A stretch of 64,000 bases of DNA from Synechococcus sp. PCC 7335 (GCF_000155595.1 NZ_DS989904.1:194477-258476), one strand, 5' to 3'. Positions 8,960-19,046 are shown, numbered from the stretch's first letter. The notes: generated from the sequence alone by a model not told the origin. A program made the numbers and translations.

Positions 8960-11900
8960 TTACTGCGTTTGGGTAGGCCGAGCTGCTAAGTATTGGTACA
9001 TCTGCCAGCGGTTATCGACATCTACCTGGGCATCTTTGAGTAGTTGTTTAGCTGCATCAGGATTACTGCGGGCCAACATCTTAAAGCGGTTTTCGCTATA
9101 CATGGTGGCTTCCACTGGCAGCGTTGGCGTACGGGAGTCTAGCATTAGAGGACTATCACCTAAATCGCTGCGGCGGGGATCGTAACGATACAACAACCAT
9201 CGCCCGGAATCTACCGCCATTTTCTGTTGCTGCAGGCCCTTTTGCATGTCAATGCCATGAGCAATACAGTGAGAATAGGCAATGATTAAGGAGGGGCCTT
9301 CATAGGATTCCGCCTCCAAAAACGCTCGTAGGGTATGTTCATCCCGCGCACCCATAGCGACGCTGGCCACATAGACATTGCCGTAGGTCATGGCCATCAG
9401 TCCCAAGTCTTTTTTAGGAGCGGGCTTACCGCCAGCGGCAAATTTGGCGACGGCGGCTCGAGGAGTAGCCTTAGACATTTGCCCCCCTGTATTGGAGTAG
9501 ACCTCGGTATCTAGCACTAAGATATTCACGTTACGACCGCTGGCCATAACGTGATCTAGACCGCCATAGCCAATATCATAGGCCCAGCCGTCACCTCCAA
9601 TTAGCCACACGCTTTTCTTCACTAAATAGTCTGCTAGGGACTCAAGACTTTGCAGCTGTCGGCTAACGACGGGAGATATCTCTGCTTGGTTACGCCATTG
9701 GGAGAGATGGGTTTTGAGCTGTTCCACACGCTGCCGCTGTTCTACGATGTCGGCTTCATCCATCTGGGCCGCGCCAATTAGCCCCTGAACCAAATCTGTT
9801 GGTAGCAGGGAGGCTTCAGACGCTGCTAGGTTAGTTAGCAGACCGATGGCCTGATCAATATGTTGATCGATGGCAATGCGAAACCCCAGACCAAACTCGG
9901 CGTTGTCTTCAAACAGAGAGTTAGCCCAAGCAGGCCCTCGTCCATTGGTATTTTTGCTCCAGGGGGTGGTGGGTAAGTTGCCGCCGTAGATGGAGGAACA
10001 ACCGGTGGCATTAGCCACTAACATGCGATCGCCAAACAACTGAGTGGCCAGCTTAATATAGGGGGTTTCGCCACAGCCAGCACAGGCTCCAGAGAACTCG
10101 AATAAGGGCTCCTGCAGCTGCTGCTGGCCAATCTTCTTCAGGTTTAGCTGCTGGCGATCGGGATTGGGCAATTCGAGGAAAAAGTCCCAATTTTTTCGCT
10201 CTTGCTCCCGCAAAGGTAGCTGGGGCTCCATGTTAATCGCTTTGCGTTTGGGTTCCAATTTGTTTTTGGCAGGACACACATCAATGCAGATTGCACAGCC
10301 GGTGCAGTCTTCAGCTGCCACCTGAATCGTAAACTGCAGGTCGGACCAGGCCCGATCTCGAGCAGAGGTGCTTTTGAAGCTGTCCGGAGCGGATGCGAGC
10401 TGTTCGGGTTCATATACCTTGGCTCGAATCACGCTGTGGGGACATACCATCACGCATTTGCCACATTGGACACACACATCCGGATCCCAGACCGGAATCT
10501 CCGCCGCCACATTGCGTTTTTCCCACTGGGTGGTGCCCGTAGGATAGGTGCCATCGCAGGGCAAGGCACTGACGGGCAGATCGTCACCGTGGCGGGCCAT
10601 CATCGGACCCAACACATCCCGCACAAAAGCAGGAGCAGAAGCCATCGCCGTAGAGAATCTAGCAGATAAAGCATCAGAGACACCAGTAGAGCCACTCTCT
10701 TTAGAGATACTCTTTGCTGCCACAACTCCTACGGTCGCTGGTTCTAGCTGAGTTCCAGTAGGCACTTCAAAGAGATTTTCCAAGGTGCGATCCACTGCCT
10801 GCAGGTTCATCTCCACCACAGCTTTTCCTTTTTTGCCGTAGGTCTTGTGAATAGACTTTTTAATCTGCTCAATGGACTCCTCTTGGGGCAGCACGTTCGC
10901 CAAGGCAAAGAAACAAACCTGCATCACCGTATTGATGCGGCCCTTCATACCAGCTTCACGGGCTACTTTGGCACCATCAATGCCGTATACTCGCAGCTGT
11001 TTTGCTTGAATAATCTCCTGGAGCTGAGTCGGTAAGCGCCGCCAGGTTTCCACCGGGCTAAACGGACTGTTAAACAATACCGTTGCCCCCTGTTTGGCCG
11101 CACTGAGCACCTCATACTTATCGACAAATTCCCACTGGTGACAGGCAACAAAATTAGCCTGTTCCACCAGATAGGTAGAGCGAATCGGATCGGGACCAAA
11201 GCGTAGATGGGAAACGGTGACAGAGCCGGACTTTTTAGAATCGTAAACAAAATAGCCCTGAGCGTAATTGTCAGTGTTGCCGCCAATGATTTTGATAGAG
11301 TTTTTGTTGGCCCCGACCGTGCCATCGGAGCCTAAACCATAAAAGATAGCTCTCACGACAGAATCAGGCTCAATGGTGAACTCAGGATCAACCGTCAAAG
11401 AGGTATGAGAGACATCATCGATAATGCCGACCGTAAAGTGATTTTTGGGTTTGGCCTGGGCTAGGTTATCAAAAACTGCTTTGACCATAGCCGGGGTAAA
11501 TTCCTTTGAGGAAAGACCGTAGCGACCTCCAACCACCCGAATGTCCAGCCGACCCTGTTCTACCAGAGTATTAACCACATCCTGGTAGAGAGGTTCTCCT
11601 AAACTACCGGGTTCCTTAGTGCGATCTAGCACTGCTAGTGTCTGAACTGACGCCGGTAGCGAAGCGATGAAAGATTCGGCACTCCAGGGGCGATACAGTC
11701 GTACCTTTATGACACCAACTTTTTCTCCTTTCGCTACCAGATAGTCCACTGTTTCATGGACAGTCTCGCAGCCAGAACCCATCAGTATGACCACCTGTTC
11801 GGCCTGGGGATGGCCATGGTAGTCAAACAATTTATAGCACCGGCTCGTGATTCGGTTAAAGTCATCCATGGCAGCCTGAACCTTGGCTGGACAGTGCGCA

Positions 11901-12610
11901 TAGAAGGGATTGACCGTTTCGCGTGCCTGAAAAAACACGTCTGGGTTTTGAGCGGTCCCTCGCAGTACGGGCCGGTCGGGTGTGAGTGCTCGCTCCCGGT
12001 GAGCCAACATACCAGAGGGATCTAGTAGGGCGCGTAGATCTTCGTCCTTAAGCAGCTCGATCTTTTGCACCTCGTGAGAAGTGCGGAAACCGTCAAAGAA
12101 ATGGAGGAAAGGAATGCGGGTATCAAAAGTGGCGCGGGTGGCGATCGCGGCCAAATCGTGAGCTTCTTGTACCGACGCTGAACACAGCAGCGCACAACCC
12201 GTCATCCGCGTGGCCATCACATCGCTATGATCGCCGAAAATAGACAGGGCCTGGGCTGCCACTGAGCGGGCCGCAATGTGGATGGCTGTAGGAGAGAGTT
12301 CTCCGGCAATCTTGTAGAGATTGGGAAGCATTAACAACAATCCCTGAGACGCTGTAAATGTTGTAGTTACCGCCCCCGCCTGCAATGAACCATGGAGAGC
12401 ACCCGCTACCCCTGCCTCACTTTGCAGTTGCACAATGGTCGGCACACTTCCCCACAAATTAGGTTGTTCCATGGTAGACCAAGCATCAGCCCACTCTGCC
12501 ATGGGAGAAGACGGCGTGATTGGATAAATCGCTACCACCTCATTTAGACGGTAGGCTACCCGAGCTACCGCTTCGTTACCATCTAATGTTGCAAATTGGC
12601 GAGTTTTCAT
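8960..12610 (-). CDS. nifJ: Pyruvate:ferredoxin (flavodoxin) oxidoreductase NifJ
   Basis: This 1216-residue single-chain PFOR converts pyruvate and CoA to acetyl-CoA and CO2 and reduces ferredoxin or flavodoxin. It begins with the pyrimidine-binding domain (YPITPSSPMAEWAD), then the gamma and CoA-binding domains. A two-[4Fe-4S] segment (CVQCGKCVMVCPHS and CTGCAICIDVCPAKN, about 690-770) is followed by the TPP domain with the proximal cluster motif CAGCGETPYIKL (about 845) and GDGWAYDIGYGG. All cluster cysteines expected for the family are present and length is normal (about 1170-1220). It is followed by the DHOD-like gene. In Klebsiella the NifJ-NifF pair feeds nitrogenase; a flavodoxin is encoded in the nif run here. 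The start has a strong GGAGG upstream. The enzyme is usually oxygen-labile. Confidence 0.97.
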   Translation of the reverse strand: MKTRQFATLDGNEAVARVAYRLNEVVAIYPITPSSPMAEWADAWSTMEQPNLWGSVPTIVQLQSEAGVAGALHGSLQAGAVTTTFTASQGLLLMLPNLYKIAGELSPTAIHIAARSVAAQALSIFGDHSDVMATRMTGCALLCSASVQEAHDLAAIATRATFDTRIPFLHFFDGFRTSHEVQKIELLKDEDLRALLDPSGMLAHRERALTPDRPVLRGTAQNPDVFFQARETVNPFYAHCPAKVQAAMDDFNRITSRCYKLFDYHGHPQAEQVVILMGSGCETVHETVDYLVAKGEKVGVIKVRLYRPWSAESFIASLPASVQTLAVLDRTKEPGSLGEPLYQDVVNTLVEQGRLDIRVVGGRYGLSSKEFTPAMVKAVFDNLAQAKPKNHFTVGIIDDVSHTSLTVDPEFTIEPDSVVRAIFYGLGSDGTVGANKNSIKIIGGNTDNYAQGYFVYDSKKSGSVTVSHLRFGPDPIRSTYLVEQANFVACHQWEFVDKYEVLSAAKQGATVLFNSPFSPVETWRRLPTQLQEIIQAKQLRVYGIDGAKVAREAGMKGRINTVMQVCFFALANVLPQEESIEQIKKSIHKTYGKKGKAVVEMNLQAVDRTLENLFEVPTGTQLEPATVGVVAAKSISKESGSTGVSDALSARFSTAMASAPAFVRDVLGPMMARHGDDLPVSALPCDGTYPTGTTQWEKRNVAAEIPVWDPDVCVQCGKCVMVCPHSVIRAKVYEPEQLASAPDSFKSTSARDRAWSDLQFTIQVAAEDCTGCAICIDVCPAKNKLEPKRKAINMEPQLPLREQERKNWDFFLELPNPDRQQLNLKKIGQQQLQEPLFEFSGACAGCGETPYIKLATQLFGDRMLVANATGCSSIYGGNLPTTPWSKNTNGRGPAWANSLFEDNAEFGLGFRIAIDQHIDQAIGLLTNLAASEASLLPTDLVQGLIGAAQMDEADIVEQRQRVEQLKTHLSQWRNQAEISPVVSRQLQSLESLADYLVKKSVWLIGGDGWAYDIGYGGLDHVMASGRNVNILVLDTEVYSNTGGQMSKATPRAAVAKFAAGGKPAPKKDLGLMAMTYGNVYVASVAMGARDEHTLRAFLEAESYEGPSLIIAYSHCIAHGIDMQKGLQQQKMAVDSGRWLLYRYDPRRSDLGDSPLMLDSRTPTLPVEATMYSENRFKMLARSNPDAAKQLLKDAQVDVDNRWQMYQYLAARPTQTQ

Positions 12611-13126
12611 GATGACAGCGCCTCCAATTGAGTGAGTTCTTGTCTTGTTTGCTGAGATTCTGCTTCATTCAAAATGCTGAGGGTAACAACCCATGACAAC
12701 AATCACGAGCACATAGGTTCCAAACACACAGGTTCGAAAAATCACTTTGGCAAGACTTGACCTATCGAATGGTGCTGGCAAGGTGAGCCCTTTCCACTCA
12801 GCGCACCACCGTCACCATAACAACGCTCAGCATACTTTCTGATAATCTCCATATGCTATAAGTAGCTAGCGCGTTTATCTGTCGTTTTAGTAACGGTTTT
12901 AAACATCTGTTGCTCTTTACTTAAAGAGGCTTTTAGAAGCGGCTGACGCGACTCAAATACTTTCGCGCTCAAATATCCTGTTTCTAAACATTCTATTTAT
13001 CAAAGAAAATTCCTAGAAAAGTACAAGCCGCTTAGTGGCTTAGTGCCATGATACAAACACACAACAAACATCAAACAAATACGCAAACATTGATGAGGTT
13101 GTTTCTGTAGCGCTTAGGACTATAGG

Positions 13127-13179
13127 GCTAGGAGCTGTAGAGTTGAGGGTAGAAAACTATCAACTCTACAGCTCTTAGC
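13127..13179. promoter_or_regulatory. 20-bp-stem hairpin/dyad upstream of pflB
   Basis: The arms 13127-13146 and 13160-13179 are inverted copies over 20 bp with a single mismatch, which would be a G-U wobble in plus-strand RNA, around a 13-nt loop (core GAGCTGTAGAGTTGA-like). No gene ends nearby, so it is not an ordinary terminator. It could end a small RNA, form a structured leader, bind a regulator or be a mobile-element remnant. No strong U-tract follows. Confidence 0.55.
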
Positions 13180-13282
13180 AGAAGAATTTCTTTGATAAGT
13201 CAGCGTTACTTAACTTATCTCGGAGGGCTAAACCATTCTGCTCTGCTAGACTGCTGATTGAAATGCATCCAAGTTTCACAGA

Positions 13283-13324
13283 GCCAGTTTTGTAAGGCCA
13301 GCTTTAAAGGGCCAGTTTTATAAA
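13283..13324. repeat. Three tandem 14-bp repeats upstream of pflB
   Basis: Three adjoining 14-bp units share GCCAG(T/C)TTT followed by an A-rich end: 13283-13296, 13297-13310 and 13311-13324. The spacing is exact. They lie about 390 bp before the pflB start and could be iterated binding sites or a slippage product. Confidence 0.5.
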
Positions 13325-13712
13325 ATTTGTTTCTCAGATTCTGAGTTGAGTGTTTGATATTCGAGATCACCAAATTGGGATAAGCAATGAGTTGGTATTT
13401 TCCATTGAGTTTACAATAGATGAAAATCTATTCTGTTTCTAGAAATCGTGAATAACTTCTTAGGATATTTCTGAGAAATGGCTGACATAAAAACAGAAGA
13501 TAATGTTAAGACTAAAGTCAGAAGCAGAAGCTGTTGTTTAAATCACATTTTTTCAAGATAACAGCGCCCTGAATACACAGTTCTTGGAATACAATTGCTT
13601 GATATACAGTTCTCGAATGACGAATTGAGCAGCTTCTGAAGAAAAGTACTGTGTGGCCAGGATTATTGAATATACAAAAGTTTTTAACGATTGTTAATTA
13701 GGCAGGTGTTTT

Positions 13713-15989
13713 ATGGTTGCAACTCCTCTAAGACCCTTAGTTCAAACTCAGGCAACAACTTCACAGCAAGCATGGGATGGGTTTGCCGCAGGCGCCTGGT
13801 GCGAGCAAATTGCTGTGCGCGATTTCATCCAGCTAAATTATCGTCCGTATGAGGGCGATCGCACATTTCTTGCAGAAGCTACCCCCCGGACTCAGCAGCT
13901 CTGGGCACAGGTGTCGGTGCTGATGAAGCAAGAACGCGAGCAAGGTATTTTAGATACCGATACCGCAGTGCCTACAGGTATCACGGCACATGAAGCAGGC
14001 TTCGTCGATGCAGGTTTAGAAGAGATTGTCGGACTGCAAACAGACAAGCCCTTGAAGCGAGCCATCATGCCCTTAGGTGGCATTCGCGTGGTGGAAAAGT
14101 CGCTGGAAGCCTATGGCTATGAGATTGATCCTGCTCTCCACGAGATTTTCACCAAATACCGCAAAACGCACAACGACGGCGTGTTTGATGCCTACACGCC
14201 TGAGATGCGTGCTGCGCGGCACGTTGGGATTATCACTGGCTTGCCCGATGCCTATGGTCGAGGTCGAATCATTGGTGATTATCGGCGCGTTGCCCTCTAT
14301 GGTATTGACCGACTAGTGGCCGACAAGCAGGCAGCGCTAGCTGCAACCAACGCGGCCACCATGTCTGAAGCGGTGATCCGCGATCGCGAAGAAATCAACG
14401 AACAAATTCGTGCTCTTAAAGAGCTGCAGGCGATGGCTGCCAAGTACGGCCAAGACATTAGCCGGCCGGCCACAAACGCCAAAGAAGCGATCCAGTGGAC
14501 ATATTTTGGCTATCTCGGCGCGATTAAAGAACAAAACGGCGCGGCAATGTCGTTTGGTCGCACTTCCACCTTCCTCGATATCTATATCGAGCGCGACTTG
14601 GCCAATGGCATCCTCACAGAATCAGCCGCGCAAGAGCTGATCGATGATCTGGTGATTAAGCTACGCATGGTGAGATTCCTACGTGCCCCAGCTTATAACG
14701 AACTCTTCTCGGGAGATCCGGTATGGGTAACCGAATCCATTGGTGGGGTTGGTGAAGATGGCAGACCACTGGTAAGCAAGTCCAGCTTCCGATTCTTGCA
14801 AACCCTCTACAACCTAGGGCCAGCACCTGAGCCGAACCTGACAGTACTATGGTCGGAGCAAATGCCCAAAGCTTTCAAACAGTTCTGCGCTCAAGTCTCG
14901 ATTGACACTAGCTCCATTCAGTACGAAAACGACGATCTGATGCGCCCGCTATATGGCGACGACTATGGCATTGCCTGCTGCGTGTCGGCCATGCGTATTG
15001 GTAAGCAAATGCAGTTCTTTGGCGCTAGGGTGAATCTTGCCAAGGCACTGCTGTATGCGATTAATGGCGGCAAGGACGAAAAAGCTGGCCAACAGGTCGC
15101 GCCAGTCACTGAGCCGATTACCACAGACACTCTCGACTATGACGAGGTAATGGCGAAGTTTGATCCTACCCTTGACTGGCTGGCCAACCTGTATGTGAAC
15201 ACGCTCAACGTAATTCACTTCATGCACGACAAATACTGCTATGAGCGGCTAGAAATGGCGCTGCACGATCCAGAAGTGTTCCGCACAATGGCTTGCGGTA
15301 TTGCTGGACTTTCTGTAGTGGGCGATGCGCTCTCGGCCATCAAGCACAGCAGCGTGAAAGTGTTGCGTAATGAAGACGGATTAGCCGTCGATTACGAGAT
15401 TGAAGGCGACTATCCGAAGTTTGGCAACAACGATAATCGCGTTGATAGCATTACTGCCGATGTGGTTACTCGCTTTATGAACAAGATTCGTAAGTGCCAA
15501 ACCTATCGAAACGCTACGCCCACTCAGTCGATTTTGACCATTACGTCTAACGTCGTTTATGGCAAGAAAACGGGCAATACGCCCGACGGTCGCAAAGCGG
15601 GTGAGCCCTTTGGACCAGGCGCGAATCCTATGCATGGGCGGGATACGAAGGGTGCGATCGCCGCCTGCGAATCTGTTGCCAAACTCCCTTATGAAGACGC
15701 CCAAGATGGTATCTCTTTTACTTTCTCAATCGTGCCCCAGGCGTTAGGCAAACAAAGCGAAGACCAGGTGAACAACCTAGTTGGCCTACTAGACGGCTAC
15801 TTCCACAACACTGGCCACCACATCAACATCAACGTGCTCAATCGAGACACTTTGCTAGATGCAATGGATCACCCAGAGGAATATCCGCAGCTCACTATTC
15901 GAGTTTCTGGCTACGCAGTAAACTTTATTAAGCTCACCCGCGAACAGCAGCTCGATGTGATCAGCCGGACGTTCCATGAACGGTTCTAA
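13713..15989 (+). CDS. pflB: Pyruvate formate-lyase (formate C-acetyltransferase) PflB
   Basis: This 758-residue glycyl-radical enzyme splits pyruvate with CoA into acetyl-CoA and formate without releasing electrons to NADH or ferredoxin. The adjacent catalytic cysteines are in [10 protein letters not shown] (about residue 421). The glycyl-radical loop RVSGYAVNF is near the C-terminus (Gly about residue 732). Length equals E. coli PflB (760). The ATG at 13713 follows AGGCAGG weakly; the first 25 residues are a variable extension. The activase gene overlaps its 3' end by 14 bp, so the two are translationally coupled. PFL is found in only some cyanobacteria and is destroyed by oxygen when activated, so it must work in anoxia. 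Confidence 0.97.
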   Translation: MVATPLRPLVQTQATTSQQAWDGFAAGAWCEQIAVRDFIQLNYRPYEGDRTFLAEATPRTQQLWAQVSVLMKQEREQGILDTDTAVPTGITAHEAGFVDAGLEEIVGLQTDKPLKRAIMPLGGIRVVEKSLEAYGYEIDPALHEIFTKYRKTHNDGVFDAYTPEMRAARHVGIITGLPDAYGRGRIIGDYRRVALYGIDRLVADKQAALAATNAATMSEAVIRDREEINEQIRALKELQAMAAKYGQDISRPATNAKEAIQWTYFGYLGAIKEQNGAAMSFGRTSTFLDIYIERDLANGILTESAAQELIDDLVIKLRMVRFLRAPAYNELFSGDPVWVTESIGGVGEDGRPLVSKSSFRFLQTLYNLGPAPEPNLTVLWSEQMPKAFKQFCAQVSIDTSSIQYENDDLMRPLYGDDYGIACCVSAMRIGKQMQFFGARVNLAKALLYAINGGKDEKAGQQVAPVTEPITTDTLDYDEVMAKFDPTLDWLANLYVNTLNVIHFMHDKYCYERLEMALHDPEVFRTMACGIAGLSVVGDALSAIKHSSVKVLRNEDGLAVDYEIEGDYPKFGNNDNRVDSITADVVTRFMNKIRKCQTYRNATPTQSILTITSNVVYGKKTGNTPDGRKAGEPFGPGANPMHGRDTKGAIAACESVAKLPYEDAQDGISFTFSIVPQALGKQSEDQVNNLVGLLDGYFHNTGHHININVLNRDTLLDAMDHPEEYPQLTIRVSGYAVNFIKLTREQQLDVISRTFHERF

Positions 15990-16761
15990 TCAAGACTCTC
16001 ATTCGGATTCTCACTCAGACTCCCGTTTGGATGGTCAAAGCGGTCGAATTCATTCCGTCGAAACCTGTGGCACCGTAGATGGGCCGGGTATTCGGTTTGT
16101 GATTTTCACTCAAGGCTGTCGTCTGCGATGCCAGTATTGTCACAACCCAGATACCCGTGACCCTCACGGCGGAAAAGCAGTGACAGTGGAGGCGTTAATT
16201 CAAGAGATCAAACAGTATCGTACCTATATGCACTCTTCTGGGGGCGGAGTGACGGTTTCAGGCGGAGAGCCGCTGCTACAGCCTGAGTTTGTTAGAGAAA
16301 TCTTTCAGCAATGTCAAGCCGAGGGAATTCATACCGCGTTAGATACTTCCGGGTATCCTGATTTTGAGCGATCAAAGCCTGTTCTAGACTATACCGATCT
16401 TGTTCTGCTAGATATTAAGTCTTCTGATCCGAAAACATATCACCAAGTGACGCAAGTAGCCCTTGAGCCGACATTACGCTTTGCGAAGCATCTGAGTGAG
16501 ATTCATAAACCTATGTGGATTCGCTTTGTGCTAGTGCCTGGGTTAACCGACGCACCGGCGAATGTGGCAGGCGTCGCACAGTTTGCTAGTAGCCTCAGTT
16601 CCGTTGAAAGAGTAGATATTTTACCCTTTCATCAGATGGCCGCCTACAAGTGGGAAATGATGGGTTACAAGTATCTGCTGAAGGACACGCCTACGCCCAC
16701 CGCCGAGCAGATTCAGCAGGCCATCGATATATTTGCTCAGCATGGCTTGAGCGCGCAATAA
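15976..16761 (+). CDS. pflA: Pyruvate formate-lyase activating enzyme PflA (radical SAM)
   Basis: This 261-residue radical SAM enzyme installs the glycyl radical on PflB using a [4Fe-4S] cluster and S-adenosylmethionine. The cluster motif [13 protein letters not shown] (CxxxCxxC) lies at about 48-56, preceded by the family segment [17 protein letters not shown]. The SAM-binding GGEPLL follows at about 95-100, with [13 protein letters not shown] typical of PflA. The ATG overlaps the end of pflB, and the start region carries a three-copy 12-bp in-frame duplication giving repeated (D/S)SHSDS-type residues absent from the conserved core. Length fits the family (about 245-265). Confidence 0.96.
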   Translation: MNGSNQDSHSDSHSDSRLDGQSGRIHSVETCGTVDGPGIRFVIFTQGCRLRCQYCHNPDTRDPHGGKAVTVEALIQEIKQYRTYMHSSGGGVTVSGGEPLLQPEFVREIFQQCQAEGIHTALDTSGYPDFERSKPVLDYTDLVLLDIKSSDPKTYHQVTQVALEPTLRFAKHLSEIHKPMWIRFVLVPGLTDAPANVAGVAQFASSLSSVERVDILPFHQMAAYKWEMMGYKYLLKDTPTPTAEQIQQAIDIFAQHGLSAQ

Positions 16762-16904
16762 CGGCGATCGCCTCGTCTACGTGATTAGGAATATCAGGCA
16801 CAAGTACGATTCTCTTAAAGAGTTCTATATTCCTCTATATTCCCCAGTGGCTAGGTGAGGAATAAGGGTAAGAGAAAGCGATAGAGTTTGATCTAGTTTA
16901 GGCA

Positions 16905-17417
16905 TTAGGCTTTCTTGATAAAGGGCACTAGATGCATCATATAATCTCGTTTCCCGATATCTACACCTGCCATACGAAGAATGTCATAGGCCGTAACCAA
17001 GTGGAAATAGAAGTTTGGTACGAGAAACTCATTGATGTAAGCGTTACCTGGTAGCTCAATATAGGCTCCTTGTCCTAACTCAATGCGGGCAAGCTCATCT
17101 AGCTGTGCATCTTCAACTCTGATACCTGAAAGCAACGCTTGGGTGTTTGTGATATGTTCATATGCCTGCACGCAGGAGGGAACATCTGGATTTAGATTAT
17201 CCATTGGCTTACCTTCACACCACAGCGCAAAGTTACGCGGCTGATTGCAGGTAAAGGCAATCTGCGTACCAAAAGGGAGCATATCTGCCGTAATTCGCTT
17301 TTGAAGAAACGATTCATCCCCAAAATGAGTCTGAGCCACCTGTAAGAGATGTTTAAGCGTTGTCAGACGGCTGTCGAAGATAGTTTTAGTTGACTCTATG
17401 ATCTTCCTACTCTGCAT
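16905..17417 (-). CDS. DUF1993 family protein
   Basis: With the ATG at 17417 the product is 170 residues. The frame continues upstream to 17504, but DUF1993 proteins normally begin close to a conserved hydrophobic helix corresponding to TIFDSRLTTLKHLLQVAQTHF, so the shorter form is preferred. Family features are ADMLPFGTQIAFTCNQPRNFA (a conserved pattern after the first helix) and the C-terminal LPGNAYINEFLVPNFYFHLVTAYDILRMAGVDIGKRDYM-like segment with several His/Tyr, resembling DinB-fold four-helix proteins. The function is unknown. It converges with pflA and probably is not part of its operon. Confidence 0.75.
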   Translation of the reverse strand: MQSRKIIESTKTIFDSRLTTLKHLLQVAQTHFGDESFLQKRITADMLPFGTQIAFTCNQPRNFALWCEGKPMDNLNPDVPSCVQAYEHITNTQALLSGIRVEDAQLDELARIELGQGAYIELPGNAYINEFLVPNFYFHLVTAYDILRMAGVDIGKRDYMMHLVPFIKKA

Positions 17418-17667
17418 TCTATAGATCCCCCAAGACTTAGCTGATGTCACTTTACAACCGGACAGCGTAGTTGCTTCTATCAATGCAGCCAGATAATGCA
17501 TCAAACGCTTACGACTATACTGTTGCTATCAAAAGTAGGTTGTGGAGCTTTCTTGAGCTATCGCATGCTATCTTGCTCAACTAAGAAACCCTATAGACAG
17601 CGAAACAAAGTGTTCCCAAACCTATATCCTCCATCGAGGAGATCCCAGCAGAACTGCTTACTGGCTT

Positions 17668-17796
17668 CTATAGCAATGTGCGGATGCATACTCTGCGAGA
17701 AGGCAAAGCCTACGTGCATTGCGAGTCACTTAGCCGGTTGAAACACAAGGGTTATAGCCAATGACTATGCCGTAAGCTAAGTGACCAAAGCTATAA
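17668..17796 (-). mobile_element. MITE-like dispersed repeat, copy 1
   Basis: This roughly 129-bp segment, read on the minus strand, matches 63083-63189 over most of its length. Both copies begin CTATAGC or TATAGCTTTGG and contain a GTCACTTAGC / GCTAAGTGAC inverted pair and a second dyad in the CGGATGCAT part. This copy has about 20 bp more in the second hairpin. Short related ends, internal dyads and no coding capacity fit a miniature inverted-repeat element. It ends 14 bp before the ATG of the DUF6492 gene and so supplies that gene's immediate upstream DNA. Confidence 0.6.
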
Positions 17797-17810
17797 GTAG
17801 AGACTTCATC

Positions 17811-18836
17811 ATGGCACAAGAGATATTTGACGTTGTTATGCCTCTTTTCAAAGTCAGGTGGAATACCTGTGTAGTGCTAGAGGGACTAACGCATCACTAT
17901 TCTCCTCGAACCATCCACGTCATTACCCCCGCAAAGGAGGTAGAAATCCTAGCAGAAACAGCTAAAGATAGAGCCATTGCTCCTCTAGAAATCCATGCGG
18001 AGGAAGACTTTTTTCAACCGTTGGGGTTAACTAAGGAATCCATCTGCGGGGAGCTTGATCTAGGAAAATCGCTCTATACTCCCGGTTGGTTTTACCAGCA
18101 GCTGCTCAAGTTAGGAGCGTTTGAGGGAATTGCTGGCTTAAGTGAGTGGTATCTTGTTTGGGATAGCGATCTGCTGCCAGTAGCTACCTGGCCTATCTTG
18201 ACCACAGCCGCAGGCAGATTAAAGCATACCTTTGCCCTGCTTCAGCACAACGGCTGGGGCAATGCCAGCATTGTCTCTAAATGGAAAACTTGGATTAATG
18301 AAGTACTAGGCGTCCCGGCTGTGACGGATCCGGTGGCCACCTTTACCGCTCACCATATGTGGTTTAAGCAGGAGCATCTAAAGTCTTTTGGCCAGCGCAT
18401 CAATCAGTATTTTGATGCTAAAGATCATTGGCTCTGCCTGATGATGCGATCGGCTAATCAGTTTGGCACTTTTGGCGAATACTGGTGCTATTCCTCTTGG
18501 GTCGCTAATCAGGCTTCTGAGGATCTGTCCTTTCATCCTTATGAGCTGTACGGCGCTACCACGGAACGCTTTTTTGATGATGGGACGGGACTCTTTTTCA
18601 CTGCTCTGCGAGATTATCTGATAGAGCAAGCCAGACCCATCGACGATGATCTGTTTCCCTCGTATCGCGAAGTCGATGATTTTATTCGGGTGGCTTATGG
18701 TGCTGATGCGCTGCCTTCTTCATTATCTTTTGAAAGCAGTCCTCGCCACCTGAAGAAAAATGAGAAGACGATGCACATTGAAGAATCGCGATCACGATGG
18801 AATCCACGCAGAGTAGAACCATCCTCCATCACCTAA
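17811..18836 (+). CDS. DUF6492 family protein (possible glycosyltransferase-like)
   Basis: This 341-residue protein starts at the ATG 17811. A GTG at 17781 is in frame but lies inside the MITE-like repeat, so it is rejected. The N-terminus FDVVMPLFKVRWNTCVVLEGLTHHY and the segment EWYLVWDSDLLPVATWPIL are typical of DUF6492 proteins and resemble the first strand and DxD region of GT-A glycosyltransferases (DSD near residue 115). Middle and C-terminal parts are rich in Trp, Phe and His. No signal peptide or membrane helix is seen, so a cytoplasmic sugar-transfer role is possible but unproven. The C-terminal 40 residues are basic and polar and may be variable. Confidence 0.65.
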   Translation: MAQEIFDVVMPLFKVRWNTCVVLEGLTHHYSPRTIHVITPAKEVEILAETAKDRAIAPLEIHAEEDFFQPLGLTKESICGELDLGKSLYTPGWFYQQLLKLGAFEGIAGLSEWYLVWDSDLLPVATWPILTTAAGRLKHTFALLQHNGWGNASIVSKWKTWINEVLGVPAVTDPVATFTAHHMWFKQEHLKSFGQRINQYFDAKDHWLCLMMRSANQFGTFGEYWCYSSWVANQASEDLSFHPYELYGATTERFFDDGTGLFFTALRDYLIEQARPIDDDLFPSYREVDDFIRVAYGADALPSSLSFESSPRHLKKNEKTMHIEESRSRWNPRRVEPSSIT

Positions 18837-18872
18837 ACGATACGAGCAAGGACGTGAGTTCGATGCTAGAAG

Positions 18873-19046
18873 ATGGCAGCGGGCAACGCGTCTAAGTCTT
18901 TTGGAGCCAAGGTTTCGGTAGAGAATTTGAATAACTCAAACGCCTGGTTTGAGCGCATTGATGCCCGCCCTGCGAGCCAAAAAGCGCTCACTACTCCCAA
19001 GCCTTTTCCGGCATTCTTTGGCAGAGGTAACGAAGCAATCTCGTAA
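18873..19046 (+). pseudogene. Remnant of a glutathione S-transferase C-terminus
   Basis: A 57-codon frame ends with NSNAWFERIDARPASQKAL followed by PKPFPAFFGRG, which resembles the C-terminal helix of bacterial glutathione S-transferases (WF..I.ARPA.QKA...PKPF). No N-terminal thioredoxin-like domain exists upstream, and a stop lies two codons before the ATG, so this is a decayed tail. The rest of 18837-19259 has no recognisable gene and holds the upstream region of the ABC transporter. Confidence 0.45.

Larger units (their letters stand above)
12611..13712. promoter_or_regulatory. 1.1-kb divergent regulatory region between nifJ and pflB, no gene seen
   Basis: No credible coding frame was found. 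The region is AT-rich and contains the long dyad at 13127-13179 and the three-copy 14-bp repeat at 13283-13324, listed separately. It must hold the promoters for both divergent operons (nifJ with the DHOD-like gene, pflB with pflA). The long leader before pflB (over 350 bp between the 14-bp repeats and the start) would allow post-transcriptional control. Confidence 0.5.

Noticed and set aside
13283-13324. CRISPR array
   Set aside because: Units are contiguous without spacers, so this and the other short tandem repeats are not CRISPR; no cas gene is present.
17781-17810. GTG start for the DUF6492 gene
   Set aside because: It lies inside the MITE-like repeat; the ATG at 17811 begins right at the conserved sequence.
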